Virus record (IMG/VR): IMGVR_UViG_3300029258_003221
Coordinates: 124,001-188,000 of that record
Source of the DNA: a virus
Direction: 5' to 3' (one strand)
DNA: 64,000 bases
Under the pieces are notes generated by a model. The model saw nothing but the letters and a program-made list of their open reading frames with translations, ran no database searches and was not told the DNA's origin. Of this stretch, positions 1 through 8,341 are shown one piece after another. Both the position numbers and the translations under genes were made by a program. The first letter of the stretch is position 1, and each line of letters begins with the position of its first letter.

Positions 1-179
1 CAAATGCAAAATTTGATCCCGTTGTAGCTTTGCATTGCTCTATTTTGAATGAGGCTGAATTGGATCGAGCCTTTAAGGAAGGATTGAAAGCATCGGAGAT
101 CATTTCATCTGAAGTGAACCTTGCCCAGAGATATGTGTCTGATCAAACACTGGCTTTAATTCAACATACAGGAGATTAG
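1..179 (+). CDS. C-terminal end of an unidentified protein (partial)
   Basis: An open frame runs from the left edge of the window to a TAG at 177-179; 58 residues are visible and the start lies outside. It ends ...LALIQHTGD. The AGGAG just before the stop codon serves as ribosome site for the gene starting at 185, so the two are probably cotranscribed. The visible part matches no family I can name. Confidence 0.55.
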   Translation, partial: NAKFDPVVALHCSILNEAELDRAFKEGLKASEIISSEVNLAQRYVSDQTLALIQHTGD

Positions 180-184
180 AAAAA

Positions 185-823
185 ATGAAACGACGTGATG
201 CACTCAAAACATTGGGATTTTTTCCTCTGGCTGGAAGCCCTCTAGCGGCCCTCGGCCAAACCTCGTCTATTAACGAAGACCCCAAGCCAAAGTCGATTTG
301 GGATTATCAGGTCAAACACTTCCTGATCGATGCCCACCATGAATTCCTCTTCATCAAACACAATGACAGCAAAGCCGTTGCCTTCCTTGAAGAAGATACC
401 GGTGACCTGATTGTGGCTCGAAATCGAGACAAACTCTCTGAATGCAGACCTGAACGATTCTCTCCAAAAGAAGCCAGAATCGTCAAAGAAAATGAGACAA
501 TGCTCCTGCACCTTGAACAAGGGTCTTATTCTGTCTCAATTGGCCGATCTGAACTCGCCCTCCCAAGAGTTGAATACCGCAAGATCAATGACCAATACTT
601 CTGGCGGTTGACAATAAACAGAGCAGGAGTGGAATTCGAACCTTGTGAAATCCCAGAGTTTGCACATATCTCCTACAAAGGGCCTTCCTACGGAACCCGT
701 GAATACAATGAGTGGGGGTTTAATTTCACAAACCACAAAACAACCAGAAATCTTCCCTTCGAACTTCAGGTTTGTCAGGGGCATTTACCACGTGATAAAT
801 TTTTTCATAATCTACCCATTTAA
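185..823 (+). CDS. Tat-type exported protein of unknown function
   Basis: 212 residues. The N-terminus MKRRDALKTLGFF followed by a short hydrophobic stretch and ALGQ looks like a twin-arginine signal peptide with cleavage near residue 24-26, so the mature part should be outside the cytoplasm. The rest is a hydrophilic, beta-rich looking domain without a family I recognise. AGGAG lies upstream in the end of the previous gene, and the stop is 12 bases before the repeat protein at 836, which suggests one operon. Confidence 0.75.
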   Translation: MKRRDALKTLGFFPLAGSPLAALGQTSSINEDPKPKSIWDYQVKHFLIDAHHEFLFIKHNDSKAVAFLEEDTGDLIVARNRDKLSECRPERFSPKEARIVKENETMLLHLEQGSYSVSIGRSELALPRVEYRKINDQYFWRLTINRAGVEFEPCEIPEFAHISYKGPSYGTREYNEWGFNFTNHKTTRNLPFELQVCQGHLPRDKFFHNLPI

Positions 824-835
824 AGGATTGGAATA

Positions 836-2476
836 ATGAATTTAATTGAACTACTTTCGGTTGGAGGTGTACTTTACTTTACCAATCAGGCAATGAATTC
901 TTACTTTGCTTCTCGTGGCAAAAATATATCTAAACGTCCTGAATTTTCTGAAAGCCAAAAGAACGAATACCTACAAGCCATTGGCAGAAATCGACGACCG
1001 CTGACCGAAAAGGAAAAGAAGTCCCTCGACAATCTGAAAAGCATGTGGGAAAAAGAGATGAAGGATCATCTTGCTGCTCCCCAATACCCAACAACACAAT
1101 CATTCCAATTCCAACTCAGCTCAGAACATTTAACAGAGAAAATTAACGCCTTCAGAAATCGTTACAAGACCACTGAAAACTATACCCATGGCGTTCTTCC
1201 CGGCACTGTCGAAGAGAAGTGTTCTCCTTTTTCTCTAACCAGAGAAGAGAGAGACTCCGGGATCGTTGAAATCTGGAGGAACAAGGAAGGACAATACCAC
1301 CGAGAAGATGGTCCTGCGGTCATCTATGCCAGTGGAGCAGAAGAATGGTATTGGGAAGACAAATTCACACCCGGTCCTACAGAAAGACATGACAACAAAC
1401 TCGTCTGGAGAGACGACAAAGGCGATTGTCATCGAGAATATGGTCCCGCCATTCTCTACAAGAATGGGAAGAGAACTTGGTGCCAGAACGGTGAATTTCA
1501 TCGGGTAGATGGTCCTGCTATCATTCACAGAGATAGATCGGAAGAATGGTGGTGGGAAGGCACACGAACTCCTGCTCCAGAAACTAAAGATTCCGCTCTA
1601 GTTTGGAAAGACGCCAATGGTGATTATCACCGAAACCATGGACCTGCTATCATTTCCAAAGATGGAAATCTTAGATGGTATAAACACGGAAAACGCCATC
1701 GTGTGAATGGACCTGCTGTTGTTTACTCCAGTGGAATTGAATTTTGGTATTGGGAAGGCAATAAAACGCCTGCTCCCATTCGTGAAAATAATCGCTACAT
1801 TTGGGAAAATGAAAACGGTCAATTCCATCGTGAACATGGGCCTGCTATTGTTTACAACAATGGCAAATTAGTTTGGTATAAAAACAACAAACGTCATCGG
1901 GTAGATGGACCTGCTGTTATTTATGCCGATGGCGAAGAAAAATGGTATTGGGAAGGTAATCAAACCCCTACTCCTGTTCGTGAAGGTAATCGTTACGTCT
2001 GGAGAAGGGAAGATGGGCAATTACACCGTGAACATGGACCTGCAATTGTTTATGATAATGGTAGAGGAGTTTTTGATGATGGTAGAGGAGTTTGGTATAA
2101 ACACAATAAACGTCATCGGGTAGATGGCCCTGCTGTTGTTTGTGTCGATGGCACAGAACAATGGTACTGGGAAGGTAATCAAACCCCTGCTCCTGTTCGT
2201 GAAGATATTCGCTACGTCTGGAGAAATGAAATTGGTGAAGCCCATCGTGAACATGGCCCTGCCATTGTTTATGATGATGGCCGTATGTGCTGGTACAAAA
2301 ACAACAAACGTCATCGTGAAGATGGACCTGCCATTATATGTTCTGACGAAGAACCCAAATGGTATTTGAATGGAAAAGAGTATAGCGATCCCACCACAAC
2401 AGATGATGGCTTTATGTTGTGGAGAGACAAATCATTTGTTCCTATGTTTGTATCAAAACGAAGTGAGTTTGTTTAA
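836..2476 (+). CDS. HRxxGPA repeat protein (546 aa), membrane-anchored
   Basis: The first 25 residues are hydrophobic (MNLIELLSVGGVLYFTNQA) and may act as an anchor; residues 25-130 are charged and helical. From about residue 150 to the end run eleven copies of H-R-x-x-G-P-A followed by a short strand and a D/N-G turn, alternating with W-Y-W-E-G-n-x-T-P-A-P and W-Y-K-x-n-K-x-H-R segments. Repeats of this WYKNGKxHRxDGPA type are known from bacteria, phages and giant viruses as MORN-like beta repeats without an assigned activity. It is paralogous to the gene at 2527, 50 bases downstream. Function unknown; a binding or scaffold role is only a guess. Confidence 0.8.
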   Translation: MNLIELLSVGGVLYFTNQAMNSYFASRGKNISKRPEFSESQKNEYLQAIGRNRRPLTEKEKKSLDNLKSMWEKEMKDHLAAPQYPTTQSFQFQLSSEHLTEKINAFRNRYKTTENYTHGVLPGTVEEKCSPFSLTREERDSGIVEIWRNKEGQYHREDGPAVIYASGAEEWYWEDKFTPGPTERHDNKLVWRDDKGDCHREYGPAILYKNGKRTWCQNGEFHRVDGPAIIHRDRSEEWWWEGTRTPAPETKDSALVWKDANGDYHRNHGPAIISKDGNLRWYKHGKRHRVNGPAVVYSSGIEFWYWEGNKTPAPIRENNRYIWENENGQFHREHGPAIVYNNGKLVWYKNNKRHRVDGPAVIYADGEEKWYWEGNQTPTPVREGNRYVWRREDGQLHREHGPAIVYDNGRGVFDDGRGVWYKHNKRHRVDGPAVVCVDGTEQWYWEGNQTPAPVREDIRYVWRNEIGEAHREHGPAIVYDDGRMCWYKNNKRHREDGPAIICSDEEPKWYLNGKEYSDPTTTDDGFMLWRDKSFVPMFVSKRSEFV

Positions 2477-2526
2477 TTCACTTCCGGGCTCCGAACCAAA
2501 ATCACTTATTAAAGAATTGACACATA

Positions 2527-4302
2527 ATGTCCATTACTATCATTCAGGCAATCTCTGTTGCCGCCTTCATCTACTTTGCCCATCGTCTGATTAATCCAAA
2601 AACATCAGACGCAGAGCAAAGTGCAGCTCAAATAACTCAAGACAAAGAATCCGCAAAACAAAAATTACTCAATAGGTTTTATGCCAGTACCGGTTTGCCT
2701 ACTGTAGACGAAGAGCTACGACTACGAAAAAAGACATACAAAGATTATGATACGTTGATTTCAAATCAACAAAAAGAAATACTTGACAAAATCAATACAG
2801 CAACCAAAGAAGCTGCCGACCAAATTAAAGCCGATTCTATACTCAAATCAGGTATGAATGCTGAGGCAAATTCCACTAAATCAGAGAAAACAGATTGGAA
2901 CTGTGAAATCAAATCAGTCGCTGATGTGGATGATGTGTATGGATTTGTTAAAGCTGTCAATAGAAACATCTGCTCTACTTACGCTTCTACTTCGAATAAA
3001 GAAGGCAGCCATATTGTTTGGAGAAACAGTAAAGGACAAATCCATCGACTCGATGGCCCTGCATTTATCTATCGCAATGGTAGAGAAGAATGGTATTGGG
3101 AAGGAAGAAGAACTCCTGCCCCAGCATCAATCACAAGTGATACACTGATGTGGAAACACAATGGTGTTCCCCATCGAGATCATGGTCCCGCTATTGTTGA
3201 TTTTAAAAATGATAGCTTGACATGGTATTTTGATAGTAAGCCACACAGAGACACAGGCCCCGCCAGAACAGCCATCAGCAATTCTTTAAAGAATAATGAA
3301 TGGTATTGGAACGGTCATAAAACTCCTGAACCTCAGTTGGTTAAAGAAGCCAATCCTCAAAAACCCTATAGACGAATTTTGTTTTGGGTCAATGATGATT
3401 CTATTGTGCATCGAGAGCATGGCCCGGCAATCATTACAACACTGAATGATGGTCATCCCAAATATGAGTTCTTTAAAGACGGTCTTGAATATAAAAATGA
3501 TGCTGCTGAAGTAATCCCCAGTGCAGGCATAAGACAATTTCGTCCACCTTATGAACCTCCATTGAGAATGTCTCAGACAGGTAGTCGATACTGGAAAGAT
3601 GGATTCAAAGGATATCACAGACTATGTGGCCCAGCGATCATCTTCTTTGATGGGGAAGAACGATGGTACTGGGAAGGTGAACGAACCACTAATCCTGTTC
3701 GTGAAGACAATCGTCTTGTCTGGAAAGATGATGACGATCAAATTCATCGGAAATATGGACCTGCTGTGGTCTATCCCAATGGAGCACGTGAATATTGGCA
3801 GCACGGCCAAAAACAAACATCATACGGACTTTATGAAAGCCCTCTTGATCCCATTAAACACGATGAACAGATTGAAATTTCTCTAAATTGTTATCATTAT
3901 TACAAAAAGGGAAATCGTCATCGGTTGAATGGACCGGCTGTTATTGATAGTTACACAAAATGGTATTGGAAGGGTAAGCAATGTTGCGACCCAACTGATT
4001 GTGCTCCAGCCGAAGCTAAGGATGGGGCAATTTGGAACTATTTTTGGAAAACCTCAAGTGGAGATTTTCATCGATCTGATGGAGGTCCAGCCTTAGTTTG
4101 TCATTATGAAGATGGTCTTTATCTTGCTTGGTGGGTTTACGGGCAAAAACATCGATCTGATGGCCCAGCGATCATCAATCAAGATAATTCCATTGCCTTT
4201 TACTATCATGGCAAAGAAAAGACTTTGGATGAAATGATTGAACTTTTCCCTGATCAAAAAGAGGAATTACTGAAGTATCAGGGTTTGTCTATTTCTGTTT
4301 AA
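2527..4302 (+). CDS. HRxxGPA repeat protein (591 aa), paralogue of the upstream gene
   Basis: The N-terminus (MSITIIQAISVAAFIYFAHR) is a likely membrane segment, followed by a lysine/glutamate-rich helical stretch to about residue 130. Nine H-R-x-x-G-P-A units follow, separated by W-Y-W-E-G-x-x-T-P-x-P linkers; units are more diverged than in the neighbour, and one reads HRSDGGPA with an inserted glycine. The last 35 residues are acidic and not repetitive. The shared layout with the 836 gene indicates duplication. The 3' end overlaps the minus-strand gene at 4299 by 4 bases. Confidence 0.8.
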   Translation: MSITIIQAISVAAFIYFAHRLINPKTSDAEQSAAQITQDKESAKQKLLNRFYASTGLPTVDEELRLRKKTYKDYDTLISNQQKEILDKINTATKEAADQIKADSILKSGMNAEANSTKSEKTDWNCEIKSVADVDDVYGFVKAVNRNICSTYASTSNKEGSHIVWRNSKGQIHRLDGPAFIYRNGREEWYWEGRRTPAPASITSDTLMWKHNGVPHRDHGPAIVDFKNDSLTWYFDSKPHRDTGPARTAISNSLKNNEWYWNGHKTPEPQLVKEANPQKPYRRILFWVNDDSIVHREHGPAIITTLNDGHPKYEFFKDGLEYKNDAAEVIPSAGIRQFRPPYEPPLRMSQTGSRYWKDGFKGYHRLCGPAIIFFDGEERWYWEGERTTNPVREDNRLVWKDDDDQIHRKYGPAVVYPNGAREYWQHGQKQTSYGLYESPLDPIKHDEQIEISLNCYHYYKKGNRHRLNGPAVIDSYTKWYWKGKQCCDPTDCAPAEAKDGAIWNYFWKTSSGDFHRSDGGPALVCHYEDGLYLAWWVYGQKHRSDGPAIINQDNSIAFYYHGKEKTLDEMIELFPDQKEELLKYQGLSISV

Positions 4303-4592
4303 TTGAAGAAGACAGAAACTTCTTTCATGTAACGTAGCCACCAGCTCGCCACCGTGTCTGACATAAACATCAGCCATGGTTGTGCGAGTACGGCGAAAAT
4401 CACTCCCAGCCCAAAAGATAAAAATCTCCTTGCCATATCTTCTCCTATCATTGTGATTATTGCCATCAAACTGCTTCCTACGGCAAGCATCATGAATGTC
4501 ATGAAATAATTATCGACTTCAAAGTAGAGCCAAGCTAGTCCTACCGAAATACCCGCTAATAACCAAATTAAAATGACCAATAGATATTTCAT
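4299..4592 (-). CDS. Small integral membrane protein (97 aa)
   Basis: Three hydrophobic segments are visible (about residues 4-22, 28-50 and 58-76, for example LLVILIWLLAGISVGLAWLY), then a short amphipathic tail. It converges tail to tail with the repeat protein at 2527. No hexamer GACACC occurs in or around it, so it does not seem to belong to the array that begins at 4.75 kb. No family recognised. Confidence 0.65.
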   Translation of the reverse strand: MKYLLVILIWLLAGISVGLAWLYFEVDNYFMTFMMLAVGSSLMAIITMIGEDMARRFLSFGLGVIFAVLAQPWLMFMSDTVASWWLRYMKEVSVFFN

Positions 4593-4771
4593 GAATTTTT
4601 TCCCGCTGTATATTTGAGCAAGTCGAAATATGAGGCATTCTAAGATAGTCCCAGAATATCAAAAAATTAGATGTTTAAATTTTTGTAACATGAATTGTTT
4701 AAACCCTCTGGTGTGGTAAAATTTCGACTTCTATAACAAATAGGGGGGTGTGGTGTCAGCGGGGAGCCGAG

Positions 4772-4797
4772 GGTGGGGTCTCCCCCACCACCTTTTT
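4772..4797 (+). terminator. Hairpin terminator at the junction before the minus-strand array
   Basis: GGTGGGG (4772-4778) pairs with CCCCACC (4783-4789) across a 4-base loop and is followed by TTTTT at 4793-4797, the layout of an intrinsic terminator on the plus strand. CCGAG/CTCGG outside the stem (4766-4770 and 4799-4803) could extend it. It would stop rightward transcription from the 1-4.3 kb genes before the array. Confidence 0.55.
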
Positions 4798-4847
4798 GGC
4801 TCGGAATTGTTGAATTAAAAGTTTTGCAACACCAATGTTCTGGGTGT

Positions 4848-5075
4848 CTAAGACCAATGTCTTGGCTTCATTACATCTTCCATCCAGCGGATGAATTCCT
4901 CCCGTGTCAGATCTGGAGGAGCCTCCACCGTCTGTATGTCCTCAGCATCACGCTGATCCAGTGATTCAATGAGTGGTGGCTGCTGTTCGGCCCATGCTCG
5001 TCGTGCCTCGTACTCGCTGCTGTCCTGTTCGTCGATGGCTGGACAGTCACCGAGGTCATCCGTATGCCCCTGCAT
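4848..5075 (-). CDS. Small acidic protein, unknown (75 aa)
   Basis: Start ATG at 5075 is chosen because GGGAGCACGACA precedes it; the longer frame to 5123 has no ribosome site and would run through the leader. The product is hydrophilic and ends in ...MKPRHWS. The stop TAG shares its G with the hexamer (TAGACACCC). Its leader carries a degenerate copy, CTCACCCACTAACACC. This is the last gene of the array in reading direction. Confidence 0.65.
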   Translation of the reverse strand: MQGHTDDLGDCPAIDEQDSSEYEARRAWAEQQPPLIESLDQRDAEDIQTVEAPPDLTREEFIRWMEDVMKPRHWS

Positions 5076-5149
5076 TGTCGTGCTCCCGTGGGTGGTGTTA
5101 GTGGGTGAGCCCCAGTGACTCACCCTCTCAACACTACTTAACCGGGTGT

Positions 5150-5596
5150 CTAGTAGTATGCTTTCCTCATCTCCTTTTCAAACATTGCGATGTCATCACG
5201 GCACCGTTGAGCCATGTCCTCCAGCACATGAACAGTTCCGATGACGTGGCTGGCTGGTTGTTCTTTGAGGGTAGCGATTGCCTTCTCAAGGGTTCGCAGT
5301 TCAGTGTGTGCCTTGTCAGCGGCTTCAGAGTTCTGTCGAAAGATCTCATCAGCGTTGGCGTTGAGAGTGTCCTCCCATTCCTGTTCAACTTTGAGGCACT
5401 CTTCCCAGAGTTCCTGTTCCTCGTCTTCAGCTTCCTGCTGGAGCAGGTCTTCGTGTTCCTGAATCAGTGCCTTGCTGAGGGCTCGCTGTGTCTTGCGTCG
5501 TCCCCGTTTGTCGTAAGTGTCAGACCCGTGAGTCAACCAGCAGTCTCCGTTGACCTTGCGTGCTCGTCGTGTGGCGTTGGCGATGGCTGAAACCAT
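5150..5596 (-). CDS. Coiled-coil protein, unknown (148 aa)
   Basis: AGGAGCACAACA precedes ATG 5596. After a basic N-terminus (TRRARKVNGDCW, KRGRRKTQRAL) residues 45-140 are almost continuous charged heptad-like helix rich in E and Q, suggesting a coiled coil. Stop TAG overlaps the hexamer (TAGACACCC). The leader contains the perfect hairpin at 5622-5652. Confidence 0.75.
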   Translation of the reverse strand: MVSAIANATRRARKVNGDCWLTHGSDTYDKRGRRKTQRALSKALIQEHEDLLQQEAEDEEQELWEECLKVEQEWEDTLNANADEIFRQNSEAADKAHTELRTLEKAIATLKEQPASHVIGTVHVLEDMAQRCRDDIAMFEKEMRKAYY

Positions 5597-5621
5597 TGTT
5601 GTGCTCCTGTGTTTCCCTTAT

Positions 5622-5652
5622 GAGTGGGCAGTGTTGTTGTCACTGCCCACTC
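5622..5652 (-). other. Perfect 12-bp intergenic hairpin
   Basis: GAGTGGGCAGTG pairs with CACTGCCCACTC over a 7-base loop; the hexamer GACACCC lies 3 bases 5' of it in the transcript (5656-5662). It sits in the leader of the 5150 gene. No U-run follows on the minus strand, so a simple terminator is not indicated. Confidence 0.6.
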
Positions 5653-5665
5653 TCAGGGTGTCAGC

Positions 5666-5863
5666 TTAGGCAGCCCATGCGTGCTGTCGTGTATCGTTGA
5701 GAGCGGCAGAGAGGGCAGCGTTTGTTGCTTTGGTGGCTGCTGCGTCGTAGCCTCTCAGAAAAGTTTCGCCTTCGTGGCTTTCGGGATCAAGACCATGACT
5801 CATTGGCCATCGATCTTCACCGTGTTTGTAGGCATCCCATCCCATTTGGTAATACTTGTTCAT
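5666..5863 (-). CDS. Small protein, unknown (65 aa), C-terminus WAA
   Basis: GGGGAGAACG precedes ATG 5863. The sequence has a Y-x-x-G-W-x-A-y-x-x-G...F-L-R-G-Y-D-A pattern that recalls ribosome modulation factor-like proteins of phages and bacteria (gW..G...P....lrGy), but the match is weak. It ends in ...QHAWAA, one of several double-alanine ends in the array. TAA is followed after three bases by GACACCC. Confidence 0.65.
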   Translation of the reverse strand: MNKYYQMGWDAYKHGEDRWPMSHGLDPESHEGETFLRGYDAAATKATNAALSAALNDTRQHAWAA

Positions 5864-5909
5864 CGTTCTCCCCTGTTGGTGTTGTGTTGACAGTGTTTGA
5901 GTGGGTGTC

Positions 5910-6113
5910 TCATCCGAGTGGCACTGCTGGCATAATCCGCTTCATCACTGACCTGATCTCGTCGGTGACTTCACCGCCGTTAGCGACATGTCCCGCCAGA
6001 TCAATACATGCAGTGATTGCACTGGTTCTGAGGTATTTGTCATTGCGTGGTGAGTCACCTTTGAAGGCATCAACGTCTTCGGCAGTTCTCTTGTTGTAGT
6101 TCATGTCGAACAT
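5910..6113 (-). CDS. Small helical protein, unknown (67 aa)
   Basis: CAGGAAAACA precedes ATG 6113. The middle (SAITACIDLAGHVANGGEV) is a likely amphipathic helix. TGA is followed directly by GACACCC (5903-5909). No family recognised. Confidence 0.65.
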   Translation of the reverse strand: MFDMNYNKRTAEDVDAFKGDSPRNDKYLRTSAITACIDLAGHVANGGEVTDEIRSVMKRIMPAVPLG

Positions 6114-6237
6114 TGTTTTCCTGTGGGTGTCTTAGAGCAACTGAAAACGAACTGACGGGTTTGCCTTGACCACATTCAGTCCGTTATCAGTTGTTCTACA
6201 TGGCTCAGTCTCAGGAGGAGGAATTGAAGTGTTGCCG

Positions 6238-6435
6238 TTAGGCAGCACGTCGTCGGCTTGATCCCTTCTTAGTTCGTTTCAGGGTCAGCGGTTGTTTCTG
6301 ACGGTCAATCAGACGAACACCGTCAGTGGCGTTGTTTAACATCGCATAGTCGCACCTCGCTTCCTGTTCTTGATCAGAATTATATTCGGTTACACCCATT
6401 CCGGGAGCGATGACAACAAATCGGTTCTTGAACAT
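6238..6435 (-). CDS. Small basic protein, unknown (65 aa), C-terminus RRRAA
   Basis: AAAGGAGAGCCAA precedes ATG 6435, so this start is preferred to the frame's upper end at 6483. The C-terminus TKKGSSRRRAA is strongly basic with a double alanine. The 106 bases after its stop (6131-6237) hold a frame that is open but lacks a start and ends in TAA right before GACACCC, perhaps a gene remnant, plus an imperfect AGAGCAACTGA/TCAGTTGTTCT stem. Confidence 0.65.
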   Translation of the reverse strand: MFKNRFVVIAPGMGVTEYNSDQEQEARCDYAMLNNATDGVRLIDRQKQPLTLKRTKKGSSRRRAA

Positions 6436-6479
6436 TTGGCTCTCCTTTGTTGTTGATGATGTTCTGTTACTGGGTGTCG

Positions 6480-6656
6480 TCAATCACCAACATACCGAGC
6501 GAGTTCCATCTCACGTCTGAGTTTTTTCATCTCTTCCGGTTTGGCGTTGTCCATTCTTTTGCGAACGTCCTGTTGCCAGCATCGGTGATAGTGGTAGTGA
6601 TCTCCGGCGTTTCCTTCGTTAGGTCGGCCACAGAATTTGCACTTACCTTTTTTCAT
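6480..6656 (-). CDS. Small Cys/His zinc-binding type protein (58 aa)
   Basis: CGGAGCGAAACC precedes ATG 6656. MKKGKCKFCGRPNEG starts the protein with a C-x-x-C knuckle, followed by HYHYHRCW, which together could hold one zinc ion. The rest is charged helix (MKKLRREMELARYVGD). Its TGA is followed by CGACACCC. Nucleic-acid binding is possible but not shown. Confidence 0.7.
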   Translation of the reverse strand: MKKGKCKFCGRPNEGNAGDHYHYHRCWQQDVRKRMDNAKPEEMKKLRREMELARYVGD

Positions 6657-6700
6657 GGTTTCGCTCCGTTGTGGTGTTGTTGATGTATGTTTATTAGGTG

Positions 6701-6734
6701 TCCACCGGGACAGGGAGCCAACTGTCCCGGTGGA
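6701..6734 (-). other. Perfect 13-bp intergenic hairpin touching the hexamer
   Basis: TCCACCGGGACAG pairs with CTGTCCCGGTGGA over an 8-base loop. On the minus transcript the 3' arm runs straight into GACACC (6697-6702 plus strand). It lies in the leader of the 6480 gene and has no U-run. Confidence 0.6.
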
Positions 6735-6752
6735 CTCACCACCAACCCACAC

Positions 6753-7043
6753 TCACATATTAAACCATTTGCCGCTGATGGCATCAGCGTATCGTTCCCC
6801 AGTGTAGTGAGGATCATCGCTGTTTATTTTGCTCCAACCGTAGGTTGTCACGTGCATTCGGTACTGCCCTGACGTGGCTTTGTCCCCTCGTTTGCGTCGT
6901 CGTCGTTCAACAGCGTATCGTTGAATCATCTTGTCAAAGCTGTCGAAGGCGAGTTCAATTTCCCGTGGCTTATCAGGGTCACGTTCCATGTGATTGAATT
7001 GTACCCGCATTGAAAAGCTGACAGTTTGCGGGTGTGTAGTCAT
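6753..7043 (-). CDS. Unknown protein (96 aa)
   Basis: GGAAGGACGACAA precedes ATG 7043. A basic patch VERRRRKRGDKA lies in the middle and aromatic residues are frequent in the C-terminal third (YGWSK, HYTGERY, KWFNM). The leader is a clear copy of the block GACACCCACTAACACAACATC. No family recognised. Confidence 0.7.
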   Translation of the reverse strand: MTTHPQTVSFSMRVQFNHMERDPDKPREIELAFDSFDKMIQRYAVERRRRKRGDKATSGQYRMHVTTYGWSKINSDDPHYTGERYADAISGKWFNM

Positions 7044-7084
7044 TTGTCGTCCTTCCGTTGTTGTTGATGTTGTGTTAGTGGGTG

Positions 7085-7237
7085 TCAGCTTTTGACTTCC
7101 ACCTGTTCTCTTGGGTTGACGAAGAACGTGTTTCCTTTGCTGTCCATAGCTTCATTGTCGCCAGTTTTGATACATTCTCCATTCCAGCAGTGAAACGGGC
7201 GATTCTTGGGCAGTGTGTGAAACTCAACCATTTTCAT
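7085..7237 (-). CDS. Small protein, unknown (50 aa)
   Basis: AAGAGGGACGAC precedes ATG 7237. It contains a single C...C pair (FHCWNGECIKTG). The stop TGA lies inside the hexamer (TGACACCC), and its own leader is GACACCCACTAACACAACATC. Confidence 0.65.
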   Translation of the reverse strand: MKMVEFHTLPKNRPFHCWNGECIKTGDNEAMDSKGNTFFVNPREQVEVKS

Positions 7238-7281
7238 GTCGTCCCTCTTAAGGAGTGTTGGTGATGTTGTGTTAGTGGGTG

Positions 7282-7485
7282 TCAGACAAAGCAGGACAGT
7301 GTTTGACTTGGGTGATGAGGTTGAACGGCTTCCCAGCAATTCAGAGCAGGCACCCAGATGCCGCCTGTTGTGTAGTTGGGATTGTCAACGATGAGGAACT
7401 CGGTTGTTCCGTTGTTCTGTCGATCATCGATGACCCAGCCGTGTTTCTCTTCACCGTTGATTGTGTAGAAGGTTTCGTTGTTCAT
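7282..7485 (-). CDS. Small protein, unknown (67 aa)
   Basis: AAAGAG lies 3 bases before ATG 7485 and GACACCCTGTAA lies just upstream. The chain is tryptophan-rich (HGWVIDD, IWVPALNCWEAV) and beta-like. TGA overlaps TGACACCC (7277-7283). Confidence 0.65.
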   Translation of the reverse strand: MNNETFYTINGEEKHGWVIDDRQNNGTTEFLIVDNPNYTTGGIWVPALNCWEAVQPHHPSQTLSCFV

Positions 7486-7504
7486 GGCTCTTTACAGGGT
7501 GTCG

Positions 7505-7630
7505 TCAAGCAGCCCGACGTTCGTATTTCTTTTCCCGTCGTTTAGCTCTTTCCCTGTCCTTTTTTCTTCCTTGTTCACGTTTCTGGCGACGGCGATCTCT
7601 GTCGTGTCCCGTCTCTTCTCTGATGTACAT
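7505..7630 (-). CDS. Tiny highly basic protein (41 aa), C-terminus RRAA
   Basis: ATG 7630 follows directly on the hexamer (AAAGAGACACCCATG). The 41 residues are about half K, R and E, for example GHDRDRRRQKREQGRKK, and end ERRAA. The stop TGA is followed by CGACACCC, so the whole gene lies between two hexamers. Composition suggests nucleic-acid binding or disorder; no family recognised. Confidence 0.6.
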   Translation of the reverse strand: MYIREETGHDRDRRRQKREQGRKKDRERAKRREKKYERRAA

Positions 7631-7657
7631 GGGTGTCTCTTTGAGGGTTTGAAGAAT

Positions 7658-7682
7658 GCCACCGGGATTTGTTCCCGGTGGC
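7658..7682 (-). other. Perfect 10-bp intergenic hairpin
   Basis: GCCACCGGGA pairs with TCCCGGTGGC over a 5-base loop in the 60-base gap downstream of the 7693 gene. No U-run follows on the minus strand. Confidence 0.5.
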
Positions 7683-7692
7683 GTTAGGTTGT

Positions 7693-8094
7693 TTACGCTG
7701 CTCGCTGTGCGGCGAGTTCGGCGTCGGCCTGTTCCATTCCCAGCAGTACCAGAGCCGGGATATTAGTTTGTCCACCTTCCATGTGTTTGAAGGACTCGCA
7801 GAATTCATCCCATTCCCTTGCCGACCGGATAGGCACATCATTGCCGTATCGTGGTTTTTCGTACCATTCGGCGATATTAGGCCCACGTCTCTTGTGGCTG
7901 AACTTCACCGTATCCCCTCGTTTGGTGACACAAACAAAGGTGTTGTCAGTGAAAGTGATTCGATAGCCACCGGGAACCATTGTTTCCTTGAGTTCCCCTT
8001 TCTTGTTGGTTGTCATGATCGGAATCCAGTTTCGCTTTGCTTCTTTGATTCCGATTGGCTTACACGGTTTCAGTGTTTTGATGGCCTGCACCAT
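7693..8094 (-). CDS. Unknown protein (133 aa), C-terminus QRAA
   Basis: CAGGGAGACGATC precedes ATG 8094. Basic beta-rich N-terminal part with K/R clusters, then a helical C-terminal third (REWDEFCESFKHMEGG ... ADAELAAQRAA). No domain recognised. Confidence 0.7.
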   Translation of the reverse strand: MVQAIKTLKPCKPIGIKEAKRNWIPIMTTNKKGELKETMVPGGYRITFTDNTFVCVTKRGDTVKFSHKRRGPNIAEWYEKPRYGNDVPIRSAREWDEFCESFKHMEGGQTNIPALVLLGMEQADAELAAQRAA

Positions 8095-8144
8095 GATCGT
8101 CTCCCTGTTAGGAAAGTGTTGTTGATGTTTTGTTATTGGGTGTC

Positions 8145-8303
8145 TTAGGGGACTTCAACCCAATCGGTATAACCTTTGACTCGCCATGCTTCGTTGTAGA
8201 TATCGTCACCATCGTAATTGACAGTCACAACATCGAACTGTTCGAGGATCAGAGTTCGGAAGTAGAGTTTTCCGTTCTCTCGTTTGAATTCCACCGATTC
8301 CAT
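8145..8303 (-). CDS. Small protein, unknown (52 aa)
   Basis: CGGGAGACGAAACA precedes ATG 8303. The sequence (FKRENGKLYFRTL ... VVTVNYDGDDIYNEAWRVKG) suggests a small beta barrel. TAA is followed directly by GACACCC. Confidence 0.65.
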   Translation of the reverse strand: MESVEFKRENGKLYFRTLILEQFDVVTVNYDGDDIYNEAWRVKGYTDWVEVP

Positions 8304-8341
8304 TGTTTCGTCTCCCGTTGTTGGTAGTCTGTCAGTGGGTG

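Noticed and set aside
5105-5590. Plus-strand frame of 161 codons, hydrophobic
   Set aside because: Mirror of the coiled-coil gene 5150-5596; hydrophobicity comes from reading GAA/GAG codons backwards.
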